Source of the DNA: Apoderus coryli
Lineage: Eukaryota; Arthropoda; Insecta; Coleoptera; Attelabidae
Length of the DNA stretch: 64,000 bases
NCBI GenBank assembly: GCA_911728435.2
Contig: OU452211.1
Coordinates: 9,716,428-9,780,427, forward strand
Reading direction: 5' to 3'
How positions within the stretch are numbered: position 1 is the stretch's first letter; each line of letters begins with the position of its first letter. The translations under genes and the position numbers were made by a program. Shown one piece after another: positions 42,651 through 55,330 of this stretch. The notes below the pieces were generated by a model, which was not told the DNA's origin, did no database searches, and saw only the letters and a list, made by a program, of their open reading frames with translations.

Positions 42651-45240
42651 TTTACTCCTAACTAAGTATATCTAATCATAAGTTTTTTACTATAAATTAT
42701 TTTGTGTAAGCTTTTCGAACAATAATATTAAAGATCGGTCTAGCCAACAAATGATTTAAGAGGTACCTATAATAAAAACGTTTTAACAAAACTATTCAGG
42801 GTGTTCCATTCAAAAGTTATGAATATTAACCTTTTTATTTCACATTAACCAGCATAGCATGGCAGCATGGAATACATTTTTGCAACCTCAGATAACCTCA
42901 AAATTCAAAATATCCTGTTTTAACACGATGTAGGTATACAGTATACAAAGTACCGAGTGGGATTGGGACACTATGAAGATATGGTAAAAAAGCACAAATA
43001 CGATATTTGGTTTAATATTTTGTTAGTCGTACATGTTCAATGTTCATGTATTAGAATGACACACATAGTTTAATATATTGTTTATTTTTTGTACTGTGAT
43101 TATAGATTAATATTTTTTTTATTACAATACAATGTATTATAGAATTAATAAAACTGTTTTTGAATAAAAACTTTCTTTTATTTCATACAATTATTTAACG
43201 TGATAGTTTTATTAGATTAAGTAATTCATTTCTCTCCAGGATTATATGTAAAATTGATTTAAAATGACAAAACAATTATTTCAATACCAAAATATATTCT
43301 TTCTATAATTTCTGTATTCCCCTTAAAAAGCAATAAATGTTCTATCAACGATAGTGACAATTAGTCCAATCAATACTTTTTATTTAATTTCAATATATTC
43401 TTATAATTGAGCCATTCGATTGGAAGTCAATTAATTCTTATACTTAAAGCAATAAAGTCATATATTTCGCAATTAATCATATAACTATAATTGAAAGAAA
43501 TGTAGCTTTGATTGTGGAATACGGAATATATGCTATCATTGATTGAATGTGCATATGGTTCATGATATGATAGATTTTTCTCTGTGTACTGAACAAAACT
43601 TTACGTCGACTGACTATTAAGAAACTTACTATTTCAGAACTGAAAATGAACTGGACTTTATAAACTGAAATAGTACGTACTTTATGACACTTTACAAAAA
43701 AAAAATTCTTAAACTTTATAAAAACTGAGAAAAGTCCAAACTACGAGATTTAAATTCTAAAACAATTCTTAAACTTTCTAAACTGGAAAGTCTGACCTCT
43801 TGAAAAACTAGAACTCTTCTTAAACATTATAAAAACTAGTAAGTCTGAGCTACAGAAAAACACTACCATCTGTAAAGTGAGAAATAATACGACCATGTAA
43901 TGACTTTTTAATCGTTAAAGCGCTATTGGATGGAAAAGCTCACATCTTTTCGAGCCCTTTTTAATAATCATACATGAGAAAAACCATGATAGGAAGCTCC
44001 AATTACCTATACAATAATTCTCTAATTTATATCTAATTAAAAGGTAGGTATTTCGACAATATTTAAGCGTTTCATCATTAATCAAAATTATGCTTTCTGG
44101 AATATTCTTTGAAAAATGGAACTATAACATATGGTTGTACTTTACTATCTTTGTAATATATTGCGAAACCCATAAAAGAAATACCTATGACGTTAGGACA
44201 ATTTATTGACTTTGACCAAAAAAAAGTCCTTGGATAATAACTTTACTATTGGAAAACATGTGCTGAAACATTTACGATCTTTAAAATAATATACAGCAAA
44301 ATTATATCATTTCTTAGACAATGTACGTAAAAACCATATAGTTTCGTTACAAAACTATTGAGGAAAATAAAGACCACCCTACAAATGGCACGAAATTCCA
44401 TAATGCCAGTGGCGTTTTGTTACATTACTTTAAAATGAACATCTATTTTATAAAGATACCCCCGTACCCTTTGGAGTAGACGCCGAGCCACCACTGGTAG
44501 AGGACTTTGCAGCTTGCACCACTTCTGAGTGATCTTCTCAATCGCTCAGTTAGGGCTGGTAATTTCCCGACAGGCAGACCTCACACACCACCACCACCAC
44601 CTAAATAATTTGTCTATAGAATCATGCGATGTTGGTAAGAAAAGACGATGACGTGAAATAAAAATATTTCAAAAGAAAAAAAATCGCTTTTAAATAAGAA
44701 CCTTATATCCCAAGAAAGGAAAATAATAAAAACCATCAATTTTGTTTATTTTTATGTATGCGAAACCAACATTTAACTTTTATTCCATGTTGCAGTTTAT
44801 TGTTTCTGCTTTTGAGGTAAATAAAATAAGCTGTGGCAAAACATACACAAAGAGAATACATACATTATAGTATATACATCCTGGGCACAATAAAAAAGAG
44901 AAAATTAATGTTCTTAAGTTAGTCCCAAAGCCACAATAAAAGTACAAAGACAAAGTAACCACATGAGACTTATACCATTCTTTGGTTACATCCTATCAAC
45001 TTAGTTACTTTGTTTATTTTTAGAGGCTTTTTCCCAACGATGCGATGTTCAGTAGAAAGTTTTAACCTCATATTTCGTTGAAAATTTAATAAGGCATTGC
45101 TATATCAGTATATTCTACGTACCTACTTAAAACAAAATAAATGTTCCCCCCTCATAAGACGTAGGGGATTTTTCCCGACATTTATTCTAAATTTAATGAC
45201 ATGGTAGTTCGCTAAACACAAAATTTAAATACGAGTACGA
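42651..45240. other. No gene supported
   Basis: AT-rich, with a lone transposon-end-like ttcagggtgttccattc at 42796 and an ACC microsatellite at 44590-44602. 44624-44700 resembles pieces of 23436 and 23620-23650 and may be a decayed PLE terminal fragment. Confidence 0.4.
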
Positions 45241-45312
45241 CAACAAGATGTTTTTGGCGACATCTAGTGTGAGCAAGCAATACGCCCGGTGAAACACAGT
45301 TCACAAACAATG
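45241..45312 (+). repeat. CAACAAGAT repeat, copy 3
   Basis: caacaagatgtttttggcga, catctagtgtgagcaagc and cccggtgaaacacagttcac match the copies at 23770 and 36376. It directly abuts a LINE RT fragment. Confidence 0.65.
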
Positions 45313-45340
45313 CCGGGACGAGAAGCAACAACTCCATCCT

Positions 45341-45736
45341 ATGCCAACACCAGAACCATGGGGGCATGTGCAAATCGATGGAGAAGACGTCGAATGGCAG
45401 GACACGGCAAAGTACCTTGGTTTTACTTTGGATAGTGGCCTCAGATTACAGAAGCACACCAGCATTGCAACCGGAAAAGGGCAGGCGGCTCTCAACGCGC
45501 TGCTCCCGTTGATCAACAGCAAAAGCAGACATCCACTGAAAAGCACGCTACTCCTCATCAAGGCTGTCGTACAACCGGTCATGTCGTACGCGTCAGCTGC
45601 ATGGGGACAAGCAGAGAGGTCATACCGGAGGAAACTGGAAGCAAAGGAGAACAAAGCTATCAGAATAGCACTAGACCTGTACCTGCAAGTGAGTCACATT
45701 ACAGGTGGTCGTGTCGTAAATGCATTTCCACTATAA
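45341..45736 (+). pseudogene. Jockey-type LINE RT thumb fragment
   Basis: The frame reads KYLGFTLDSGLRLQKHTSIA, ALNALLPLINSKSRHPL, LLLIKAVVQPVMSYASAAWG and KLEAKENKAIRIALD. This is the Jockey-clade region after the RT palm (YLGxxLDxxLxWxxH...PLLxxxSxLxxxxKLLLYKxxxxPxxxYAxxxWGxA...QNKxLRxA). Base composition is richer in G+C than the surroundings, as expected of a fairly recent coding insertion. After ALD the frame loses similarity, then the poly-frame ends. Catalytic parts are missing, so it is inactive. Confidence 0.8.
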
Positions 45737-48700
45737 AAAACAAAATAGGGCTCGTAATTTCAAATTTGATTACTGCTGGCAACGGTGCGCACAAGGCTTC
45801 GTTGGAACGAATATAAAGAGCCGCACCAATGTGATCCTTCTATCTCATTATATGTTCGGTGGTTTGAATATAATTTGGTGGTTTGTGGACTAGAAATAAT
45901 ACAGCAAGACACACTTCCAACAAATACCATAGACATGCAACATACAGCTGTTTCATGAGTCAACGTCAAGTCCAGTATGCGACGAAAATGTCTAGTTGAA
46001 TGCAAATGTTGCTGAATTTGCACTCCGTTCGCCCTATAGTTGGATGATAAATACTTTTATAATTATCCTGCTATAGTTAATTTTAATTTGCTTTCACCAT
46101 ATTTTTTCCTTAAAATGACGGGAAAGTTTTAACGATATATCAACCTGCAACACTATTAAGCTGAACACGATTACATCAAAGATACGCAATAGTCACTCTT
46201 ACGTAAACACTAGTAGGTAGGTAGTTTCCGCTATCTTGTTAACTGCGAGAAAGGGAAAATACTAAAAGAAAAAAAAAAGCCTCACATCCTATACCTTTAA
46301 GTTTCAGTAAGAAATTCTCACGCAAAGCACTTATCCAAATAAAATGTTCTTTGGTGTTCTATCAACATAAATAACACATGATAAAAAGCAAGTAAGGACT
46401 GTTGGGATAGCCGAAGCAACAATTTATACAAGGAATAATATTTTTTCATCGGTAATGCGACCTTTAGAAGCAAAACATTAGCAGATAAAACAAAGGCACA
46501 AAGTTGAATTGGATCCGAATTTTTTTTTCTAATATTTATTGGTAACAGAATTTTTCTCGATTTTGTATTTAATGTAAAAAATTATGTTTCTTTTTTGCAA
46601 TTGATTCCCAACTAAAATACTAATACTTTAATAATAAACTAAAGAATGGAACAATAATTATAATTAAGTTATATAAAAACTAGCACCCGAGTATATGAAT
46701 AATATCTAAATGGATCTGACAGACCCTACGTCACCAGTTAAGGGTTAACAAAAATCCAGTTCTAAAGGAAACAATTGCGTGACAACCCCACGGAGGCATT
46801 TGTTCGATTTGTTTATTATTTACGCTTCACGTTGACGTACAGTTTTATAACCCGAATTGAGTGATTTTCACTTTTCCACTTTAGTGCATTTTTAGTGTGT
46901 AAAACTGGTTTTCTTCTAAATAATGGGGAAGAAATTGCTTAGTTTGCATGTCGATAGGATTTTCCGAGTGAGGTTACGTTTCACATGTGAGTACAATGGC
47001 GTAGATTTTGGGATTTCGCAGGGATAGCAGTTAACATGAGTAATATAGTAAACAACAATAATTGTAAATTCATACAATGCTTTATATTTCATAATTTCTG
47101 AATTAAGAGTAGCATATCAGCGTACCTACATGTAACGTAATGTTTCCGCTAGAAAAAAATATTATTACGTGCTTTTTATATGAAATAATGCACAAAAAGT
47201 TCTTATGTTTGCTCACAACATTTCAACCAAAGAGACATTAGAAAATTTGGAAAACAAACATGCACATGCACAGCCATTTCTGTTCGCTATGTTCATTAAG
47301 TTTTTATTTTTGTGTGATTAGTAAATATTACAATTTATTTGAATTTTTTTATAACCGATTATCCTTTGGATTAGGTCTATATCTGAGATTGCAAATACTA
47401 TGACATTTACAGCCAGATCCTCAGAAACTCTGTCTGCGTCCGAAGTTGAGGAAGTATGTGAAAAACTATTCTAATCACATACATACTGGTCACCGCAACA
47501 ATAAATTACTATCAGTGGCTGCTCGTCAGGGCAGGCAAGGCAGGCAGTGCCTGCTCAGATTTGATTTCAGGGACATTTTTATAATAGTAATTATTCTATA
47601 TATCTACTATTATTTTTTTTAATGTGAAAACTGCTCTAATTTTAATTATTTGTTATATTAATCTCACATCTCACTGCTACTACCGCACGGTCACCCTGTG
47701 GTTAAAGAGTTTGAGTTCCTATTAGGCGCATCAATGAGACGCTCTGTTCACAACAGCACTGATAATGTCATACCTATCCCGAATCTAGTTTAGAATGAAC
47801 TTTATACCTCTACTGTTCACCTTCAACCGCTCAGTCTAAACTAAACGCAGGCACCTATTCACCTGCCTGCTTCCTATTAATATACACGCATATTATTGCA
47901 TATAAGATTCTATTGGAGAATTTCCAAAAATTCCCTAACAGCAGGAACTAAAATGGAGGGTTTATTAGTTTTCATACTAAATCATATTTATCCAAAAACT
48001 ATAAATTTCAGAGATGTCATGGGTTTTTGTACAATAATAGACAATAGACAAGTATTTTTATTGTTGATATATAGGATAGGTACTTAGGAATTTTATTTGT
48101 TTAGTGTTATAAATATGTCTCATTATTTACTTAAAGTTTTTTAATTTTAATGTATTTATAATTTTCTTCAGATGTAAAAGATCTTTACAAGGAGAAATAT
48201 CAGAATCTGGAAACACTGAAACCTGAAACCGGACTTCATAAGACCAGAGAAATGACAATAGATGAATAGATAGAGACATAAATATATTTTTTTCGCAGAG
48301 TCTTGTTTTTTTACTTTGTTTTTTGTGATTGTGAAATAATTATTACTGTCCGACTTGTCCGAGTGTTTTTGCTTAATAACTAATATAGGTACTTTTGTTT
48401 TTACTAATCAAATCGGTATTTTTGTGCGAAGTGTCCGTAGTTTGGGGAATCCCCGTTGACCTGTTGAGAGACTTACTTGGTTAAACTTTCTCGGTTCTCC
48501 TGTGTAGTCTTTGTATAAATATATGGTAGGTTTAATAAATTCGGGAGAAAAATAAGGTAAGTGACTAAAAGTGTTGTACTTAAATATAGACGTCTAGCAG
48601 CTGCTATAAGTGTGACAGATTCCATTGCTGGCTCGTCAGGCTCGTCTAGAAGCGACAATACGACCAACACAATTAATATTTATTGTATTTTTTTTTCAAC

Positions 48701-48960
48701 GTGACATAGCATAATGTGGAGACCCTGGAAATATCAAAAAGTGACACATTAACAGCAAGTTTTTCTGAAACCCTATCAGTCTCAGAAATTGAAAATGAAA
48801 TATGAAGGTAGAAAAGGTACAATACTCTAGAAAACCCAAGTTTTTATGTTTATTAAAAGACCAGTAAATGTTTTGTATACCAGGGTAATTCAAAATGATG
48901 GAAGTTTTTTTTTGAAAGGGTTCGTCCCCGATTTCACTGCAGCCTCACGGGCTTACTGTG
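45737..48960. other. No gene supported
   Basis: Mostly AT-rich. Two short stretches encode similar peptides (SSETLSASEVEE near 47430 and SFSETLSVSEIENE near 48775), pointing to a duplicated, unidentified element. 47519 carries CAGTGGCTGCTCGT, resembling a hAT terminus without an identified partner. Confidence 0.4.
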
Positions 48961-49556
48961 AAGTTTAAAACATCCTGTGGAACAAACATGCAAAACATCG
49001 TTGTTGTAACATGATATACGATAAAGCTGGGTGTGTTCCGAGCATGGTTTTTAATTAAAGCATCTTGCTGTCTCGTTTCGCTTACGACCTACGCATTTTT
49101 AAATGAAACACTGCATTTTTCGTACCATAGAAGGAAGCTTTTTACTTGAGGAGTAGCTTCATATTCTTCATTTAATGCTAACCTGAGTTCTGCTGAAGTT
49201 GTAAGCTTGATGAAACGATGACGAAAGCATCATTTTAATTCGTTCAAAAAATGCAAAATTAAGTTGAAATCTGGGTTGCACGATGGCCAACTTTATCCTG
49301 AAACTCACTTAGCGACATGCGCAACATTATGTTTCGCCACTCTTTTTCTGCCCACATGCCGTGCATCGAATCTGACGTCTTCTTGGTATGAATAGAGTGT
49401 TTCGTTTAAAAACGCGTAGCTCCTATAAGAAATGCGATAGCCAGATGCTTTAACAAACAATATGCTCGGAACACATCAACAAGTACCACAATATCAACAA
49501 TCAACAAGTAACAATGATGGTTTGCATGTTTGTCCTACAGGATGTTTTACACTTCC
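48961..49556. repeat. Inverted-repeat element with about 105-bp arms
   Basis: 48961-49067 and 49443-49556 are inverted copies. They share aaaacatcctgt(g/a)g(g)aacaaacatgc, tgtgttccgagcat and ttaaagcatct, with a few differences and indels. The loop holds a minus-strand open stretch reading LTTSAELRLALNEEYEATPQ and VKSFLLWYEKC, which I do not recognise. The ends resemble those of TA-inserting DNA transposons (tacaggatg, catcctgt). Confidence 0.65.
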
Positions 49557-49634
49557 GACTAAAAACATCATTTTTACCAACTCTGATAAGCTTTCAAGCA
49601 AACCAAAATTTCATCAGTGGAAATAATCATGAAA

Positions 49635-49932
49635 CAGTGGCGGCTTGTCTTATGATGCAAGTGAAATAACGCTTCACCTAAATAATTAGTAAAATTAATA
49701 ATATTTAAGTATTTAATTTTATTTTATTGTTGTGTTTTTTTAATAATATGATATATTATAATATCTCATACTTTAATATGGAAGAAGCAAGTGGAAATAG
49801 TACACATCAGCAGCGTAAATTATATTTACGCTGACATCAGTTAAGCGCAGTTATTATGAAAAATGATAGTTAAGTATATGACTTTATTTTATGTTATGGT
49901 TCATCACATTAAACTGCCACAAGCCGCCACTG
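49635..49932. mobile_element. 298-bp hAT MITE with perfect 8-bp TSD
   Basis: Starts CAGTGGCGGCTTGT and ends ACAAGCCGCCACTG (inverted repeats of 14 bp or more), flanked by identical 8-mers TCATGAAA at 49627-49634 and 49933-49940, the hAT hallmark. The interior contains a promoter-like TATAATATC region, then ATG with a 12-codon open stretch (MEEASGNSTHQQ) ended by a stop, and a region matching 15677-15812. Non-autonomous deletion derivative. The intact duplication shows that it is not very old. Confidence 0.92.
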
Positions 49933-49940
49933 TCATGAAA

Positions 49941-50589
49941 TAGAATCAAAAATAGAAAAATTAGATATGCCACATCAGAACTGGTATAAAAAAGTTGGTG
50001 CTGGTTTTTTTTTGTCGGTGTATTTACTAACAATAATTTATAAAACGTCCTGCCTATATAGTAAAGGCAAAGAAATTTGTACAAACTGATTTTCCTTATT
50101 TGATGTTTGATTGGAAATAATACAATTGCACTTTTATTTCTATCAGCAATCTTTTACAAAATGCACTTTGTGAAATTTTCTCTTGAGCTTTGAAATTTCA
50201 GTCACCAAATACACAATTGGTTGAAGGCATATTCACTTTTTAATCTTTTTCTATAGGTATAGGTTTTATATACAGCATTTGCCGTCGCGTTGCATTTGGT
50301 TTCACTACAAAAAAAAATTAACGAAAAAAACCGCAAACAAAAACAATTTAAAAAATTCTCTCCAAATTAAAAACCACTTTTATTGAAAATATAATTGGGA
50401 CTCCGTGAATATAAGGGGTAATTTTTCCTTGTCTACCATCCTATGCATATATTTCTACCACAGCCTTCTTTAGACAAGCTATGAACAGAGAATGGCATCA
50501 CTGCAATACGGTTAATAAACCAGTCTACTGTACAGGGTGGCCCAAATTAGCTGTTTTCTTATGGGAACTCATGTTCCTGTCGAAGAAAA
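49941..50589. other. No gene seen
   Basis: AT-rich DNA. tacagggtggcccaaatta at 50531 resembles a transposon end without a partner. Confidence 0.4.
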
Positions 50590-50860
50590 AGAAAAAAATT
50601 AACCAAGATCCTCCAGGGTCAAATTTTATGAAAAGCTCACTCCTGCAAACTGCATGATCGCTCTTTCCATCCGTCTGACGTCAAACATCATATTTTCATC
50701 GCTGACAATAAGCAAATCCAACAACGACGACTGTTGAGCTCTGAACCGAGTTTCGAAATCAATCAGTTGCCCACAACTAGTTCGGTTACAAAAATCGAGA
50801 AAATCAGCTGCCAGCAATTTAATTTGCTTATATTTCGGAAACTTTACCATTTAGGGCACA
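50590..50860 (-). pseudogene. LINE AP endonuclease fragment
   Basis: Minus strand: FLDFCNRTSCGQLIDFETRF, RAQQSSLLDLLIVSDENMM, and after a frameshift GKSDHAVCRSEL. This is the C-terminal part of the LINE apurinic/apyrimidinic-type endonuclease (QLxDxPTRxxxxxxxSLLDLIxxSD...GxSDHxxI), with the catalytic SDH motif visible. Upstream catalytic residues and the RT are absent. Isolated fragment. Confidence 0.72.
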
Positions 50861-51529
50861 TTATTATTTGAAACGGCATTTGATATTATTTCGGAATATT
50901 AGATATTAGATAGGGTGTCTTAGGATAATACACTACAGTAGTTTGCGACCATACTCTGTCACCTTATGGTAAATCTGTCGAGATTATTGATTTTTCTAAG
51001 ATATTCTTAAACTACCTTCAAAATTTCAAGAGTCTGTCTATTCAGGTGGCAAAAAGGTTAATATTTTCCGGAGAACTGGGCCAAAAAAATTTAAAGATAT
51101 ATATGTAGTAGTGTTAAGACAAAACTCCCAAACAGATAAAGAATTAATAATAATAATCACTTAAATTTCCAAACAATTGTATGCTTAGTTTTCCCTCCTG
51201 TATATTCAGATAACTTGACACCCTTTCGTACCAATTATCACCCCACACATCTAAAAATAAGCAATATTTCTTTCCTTTGAAATCAAAAGTATATTAAAGT
51301 CTTGAACTTTTAGATTATCGCGCCGAAAGTAAGTTCCCAAATTGATAAAGAAAATTGTTTTCTTGGAAAATTATGTAACGGAAAAGTTTGGAATACCAAT
51401 ATTAGTAGAACGCGTAACGTGGGGTGTATAAAAAAGTTGTAATAAGTTATAAATGTTGTTTGAAGCAAAGGAAAATGAATTTCTTACAGGGCTAGTCGAT
51501 AGTATGGATGATGGTATATATTCGACTAT
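50861..51529. other. No gene seen
   Basis: AT-rich spacer; no recognised feature. Confidence 0.4.
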
Positions 51530-51990
51530 GCATGTCGATATACAAAGCTGCGATGGAAACAAGAAGGATAGTAGAATTGCGGGAAGAATACTTAGAAAAG
51601 ATTAAAGATTATCGTGAGTCAGGTAGATATATAGTTTATTTAGAGTGGTTGGGTGGATAATACTAAAAAAATGCAGTTTTGGCACGCCATATCTTCTAGA
51701 GGTAAACGCGTCCTCGTACTTCATGCCGGTTGCAAAATGGATTTGTCCGTAAATGCGTTGTTATTATGTGCTAAAAATATAAGCGAATCCTCCGCAGATT
51801 ATCATAAAGATATGAATGCTCAATTAATTGAAAAATGGATGGCTGAACAACCTGCTACCAAACATAATCATAATCAAACATTCCGAGTAATTCTATTATT
51901 GTGATGGACAACGCATCTTATCATTCCAGATTGTCCATTAAAATTCCTAATACCAATACCAAAAAACAAGATATTAATTTTATAACAAAA
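51530..51990 (+). pseudogene. DDE transposase relic (IS630-like, DYHxxMN type)
   Basis: The first block (about 51550-51640) reads RRIVELREEYLEKIKDY and RESGRYIVYLE, then a stop where relatives have YLDETW, so the first catalytic Asp is lost. The frame at 51653-51901 gives SRGKRVLVLHAGCKMD, NALLLCAKNIS, SADYHKDMNAQLIEKW and after it VIVMDNASYHSRL, the second catalytic Asp motif. This fits a widespread insect IS630-related DDE transposase family. The third acidic motif is not visible. Inactive. Confidence 0.75.
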
Positions 51991-52108
51991 AACAAAGTCA
52001 ACAAAGAAATAATTACTTGATACAAATAAATCATTTAATTTCAAAAAAGGATATGCAATAAACCTGTACTTTATAATATTTTTTTATTTATATTTGATTT
52101 TCCCTAAA

Positions 52109-52333
52109 CTAATGATGTCCATGCCTCCAAACTGATAGAAGGAAGTATGCCGCCGAAAGCTTCTTTGCGGTTTCAAATGAGAATATAACCACTATACCTG
52201 AGTTTGTTTTAGAACCAACGGCAAACCAGCAATAATCTGAATTTTGTAACTGCTGATCCTGATCTTTTCTAGAAAACAGGGTTTTATAAGGCAGGTCATA
52301 GTTTACTCCTGGTGGCATTATATTCGAGTTCAT
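52109..52333 (-). pseudogene. LINE RNase H N-terminal fragment
   Basis: The phrase QLQNSDYCWFAVGSKTNSG is nearly identical in pattern to the RNase H start at 33756 (DYCWFTDGSKTNSG), but the catalytic TD has become AV. After VV the similarity fades. A short relic of the same LINE family, on the opposite strand. Confidence 0.65.
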
Positions 52334-54119
52334 TCCAAAATACTGTCTTCCATACGTGCTTCTGACATATCCTTAAACGTATGATGGTATAAAGCCTCTT
52401 CCCTATAAGAAGGGATGACAATATAATTAATATAGACACATGGTGATTTCTAGATTTTGATGAAAACATATTTGGTTCATAACTTGTTGACGTTTTCTTC
52501 GGTTTTTCTCATTTTTTGGTTGTTGTGCGAAAACATTTGATGCTGTGTAAAAACTGATCACGCAATATGTGGAAAGTTTCGTTCCCACATGGTTTGAAGC
52601 AAGCACAAAAATGTCTTTTCTTCATCTGTGATTAGCGCCTACCTACTTCTGGTGTGAATGAAGGTTCTAGGTGAATGTTTCGTCTGTTTTTAGTTCTACT
52701 TTGATAAGCTTTAAGTTTTCTTAGACTACTAAAAGATCTTTCATTCGAAAAGTAGAAAATGATGTTGATCCATAAATTATTTGGGGTAGTGGGGTAATAA
52801 TCAAAATGCCAAAATGATCGGTAGTGATTAATTCTATTAATTTAGTTCACACTTTTTCTTTTATTATTTTCTTTTGTTTGGGGTAGAAAATATATGATTT
52901 GTTGATATACTCGTTTGGCCTTGGGGTACGAACAAAAATAAAGGGCGGCGTCAATGTGATTCTTCTATCCCGTTACATGTTCGGTGGTTGCAAGGTCTAA
53001 GGTCTAGAACTGTTTTGGAACCTTTTAAGTAGCCCCAAACAAAGAAATCGAAAATTCATTGTACCTAATTAATTTTTATTCTTGCTGAAACTTGAAATGT
53101 TAATTTTGCGAATATACTTTTGCAGTCCTGTATCATATTCAAAGCAAATCAATGCAATACTGAGGCAGTTTCATGTATGAATGATTAAATGCACTGATAT
53201 GAGCTTTTCATTAGTTTGACTATATGCGTATACAACTGAATCTCAACCTTTAAATCTTTAAGTCAACAATACGACTTCCAAAGGTTATTTGTGAGTTTTT
53301 GTAAGGACCACTCTGTATAATGCAGTGATAATCCAACAAAATTCAGCAGTATAAGCATAATATCCACTGGATTATTTTAGGAATACAGTTTCCGGCTCGT
53401 GTTATTTCATTAAACAAAATGACGAACATACTTCCTTTAGAAAATTTGGAGCTTTTGTTACGTTTTGAAAGTATAAGGACATTCCAAGTTGTGCAATTTC
53501 CTACGATGCAATGCATAACTGCAGAAATAATCTGGATTTCTATGTCCTATGTATACAGTCAGCTTTAATATATAGTAAATATTATTATATACGCTTATGC
53601 TCCAAATTCTAAATGCTACTTCTATTTAGCAGAGGCGGCTAAACTTACCTAGACAATTTTCCCCACCACCCAGGACGTACCTACTATCCCCATTATATTT
53701 AACTTTTTCATTATAATTGCCAATTTCCTGTATATACGCAGAATTAAACGCACTCTGGATATTTTGTTTAGCAAAAAATTTTAATTATATGTTCGAAGAG
53801 AAATGTTCCTGACTTTTTGAATGAATGAATAGAAGAAGTTTCAGTAAAATAATGAGCAGTACCAACAGAACGATTTGTTTCTTATTTGGCTTTCTGTTAA
53901 ACATGGATTTTTTTCACATCTTCAAACTTTTTAAAAAACAATATACACTTAGCCGCAACCATAACGCAACGCTCAATTTCAAAGTTGATTTTCTCGCGAA
54001 CCGATAAATCAATTTCGCAATTGCACTGTGATAGAATTTTTTATTCAGACTTCAGTTTTGGGCTTATACAGGATGCAAAAATAAGAATAGTTTATACGTT
54101 AAATTTGAGACACCCTGTA
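52334..54119. other. No gene supported
   Basis: AT-rich. tacaggatgcaaaaataag (54069) and gacaccctgta (54109) face each other 50 bp apart, perhaps a tiny MITE remnant. No ORF with similarity. Confidence 0.4.
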
Positions 54120-55330
54120 GGGAGGATTAGCAACAACAACAGATGGCATGGTGAAATCATACTGTAGCCTCAAGTTTTCTAAACATTTTGGTTTTTTAAT
54201 TTCTCTGATATCTGTAATATCAAAGAAAATACACAAAATAGACAGCATCAACCCCTTCCGAGAACTCTATGATGAAGATATTTTTGTTTGGCTTGTCAAG
54301 GAGAACGATGTCAGGCTTATTCGGTATTCCAAGCCTGAGCATAGGCAACGGACAGTTCCAATAAATGGTACATACCTATTGCGGACAGAAGATCTGCAGG
54401 AGCATGCGGCAGCACCGGAGTTGATCAATACTGTACGAGTGCCGTAGATGGAAATACAGCACCCATAATGCTGCATCATGGCGATGAGTATAACCAGCGA
54501 CAGCATATGCCGGATCTTAGAAAGGTCAGCGGCTTCGATAACCCCTGTCCTAAATGGAGTTATAGAAGACACCGTGAAGGGGCTTGTCCTTATGAAGGTT
54601 AAAAAGCCTGCTGACCTCTGCCTCCTTCAGTTCATTTGCCACTTGTTGTAGCGCCGAAAAAAGAAACGCTCGTGATCTAGTGCCATGCGGATATAAGGAT
54701 CTCCACCACTAATTACCTCACAGGCTGCGCTGAGTACCACTCTGCCATGCATACACTCCAAACTTAAGATTCCTCGGCGACCTCGATGTCGTGGGAGGTA
54801 AAGCCTTGGAACGGATTATGACTTCGGTGCAATGTAATCATCTTTCGCGCCTTCACGTCAAGTTCACGCAGTTCCGCTATGGTGTATTTTAACACCCCAA
54901 AGGAGGAAATGAGGACTGGAATAGCGAGCATATTTGTTGCAGCGACTTTATTCTTTCCCGACAACTCTGATGATCAGATTTGTCCGAGCCGCCGCACATA
55001 CTCACTGCGAGGGCTTGTTTCACCAGGGCGCAATCTTATATTGTGGCTTTGAGCACGTCCTCTCCGTGTTCAGCTAGGCGTCCTTTCTTAAGATGGACAA
55101 TCGCACATTTGTCGATCCCAAACTCCATGCCAACGTCATGAGTATACTGCTGCACTACCCTTAGTGTGTTCTTTAGATCTTTGTCCCCGGAAGCATACAG
55201 TTTCAGGTCATCCATATAAAATTGATGAGTGACCCTATGCCTCCGGGCTGAGGGTGTGCCACAAAAGTATCCGCGTATGTTTCGTAGGGCAACTGACCGT
55301 GGTAGTAGAGAGATACAAAACAGAAGGTGA
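54120..55330 (-). pseudogene. R2-like LINE (RLE type) remnant
   Basis: On the minus strand in order: HQFYMDDLKLYASGDKDLKN (catalytic Asp pair in YMDD), QYTHDVGMEFGIDKCAIV, then (frame change) SGKNKVAATNMLAIPVLIS and FGVLKYTIAELRELDVKARK, KLLHGVFYN-type segment (KPLHGVFYNSI), and finally NKPDIVLLDKP followed by IFIIEFSEG. The MDD box, the AINxLAIPVLxYSFG region and the terminal PDxxxxD restriction-like endonuclease motif in this order are typical of the R2-like group of LINEs. The CCHC zinc knuckle between is decayed, and at least three frame changes occur. No 28S rDNA is present around it. Confidence 0.7.

Noticed and set aside
54066..54118. Tiny MITE with tacaggatg and caccctgta ends
   Set aside because: Ends match only loosely and the length of about 50 bp is too short to judge.
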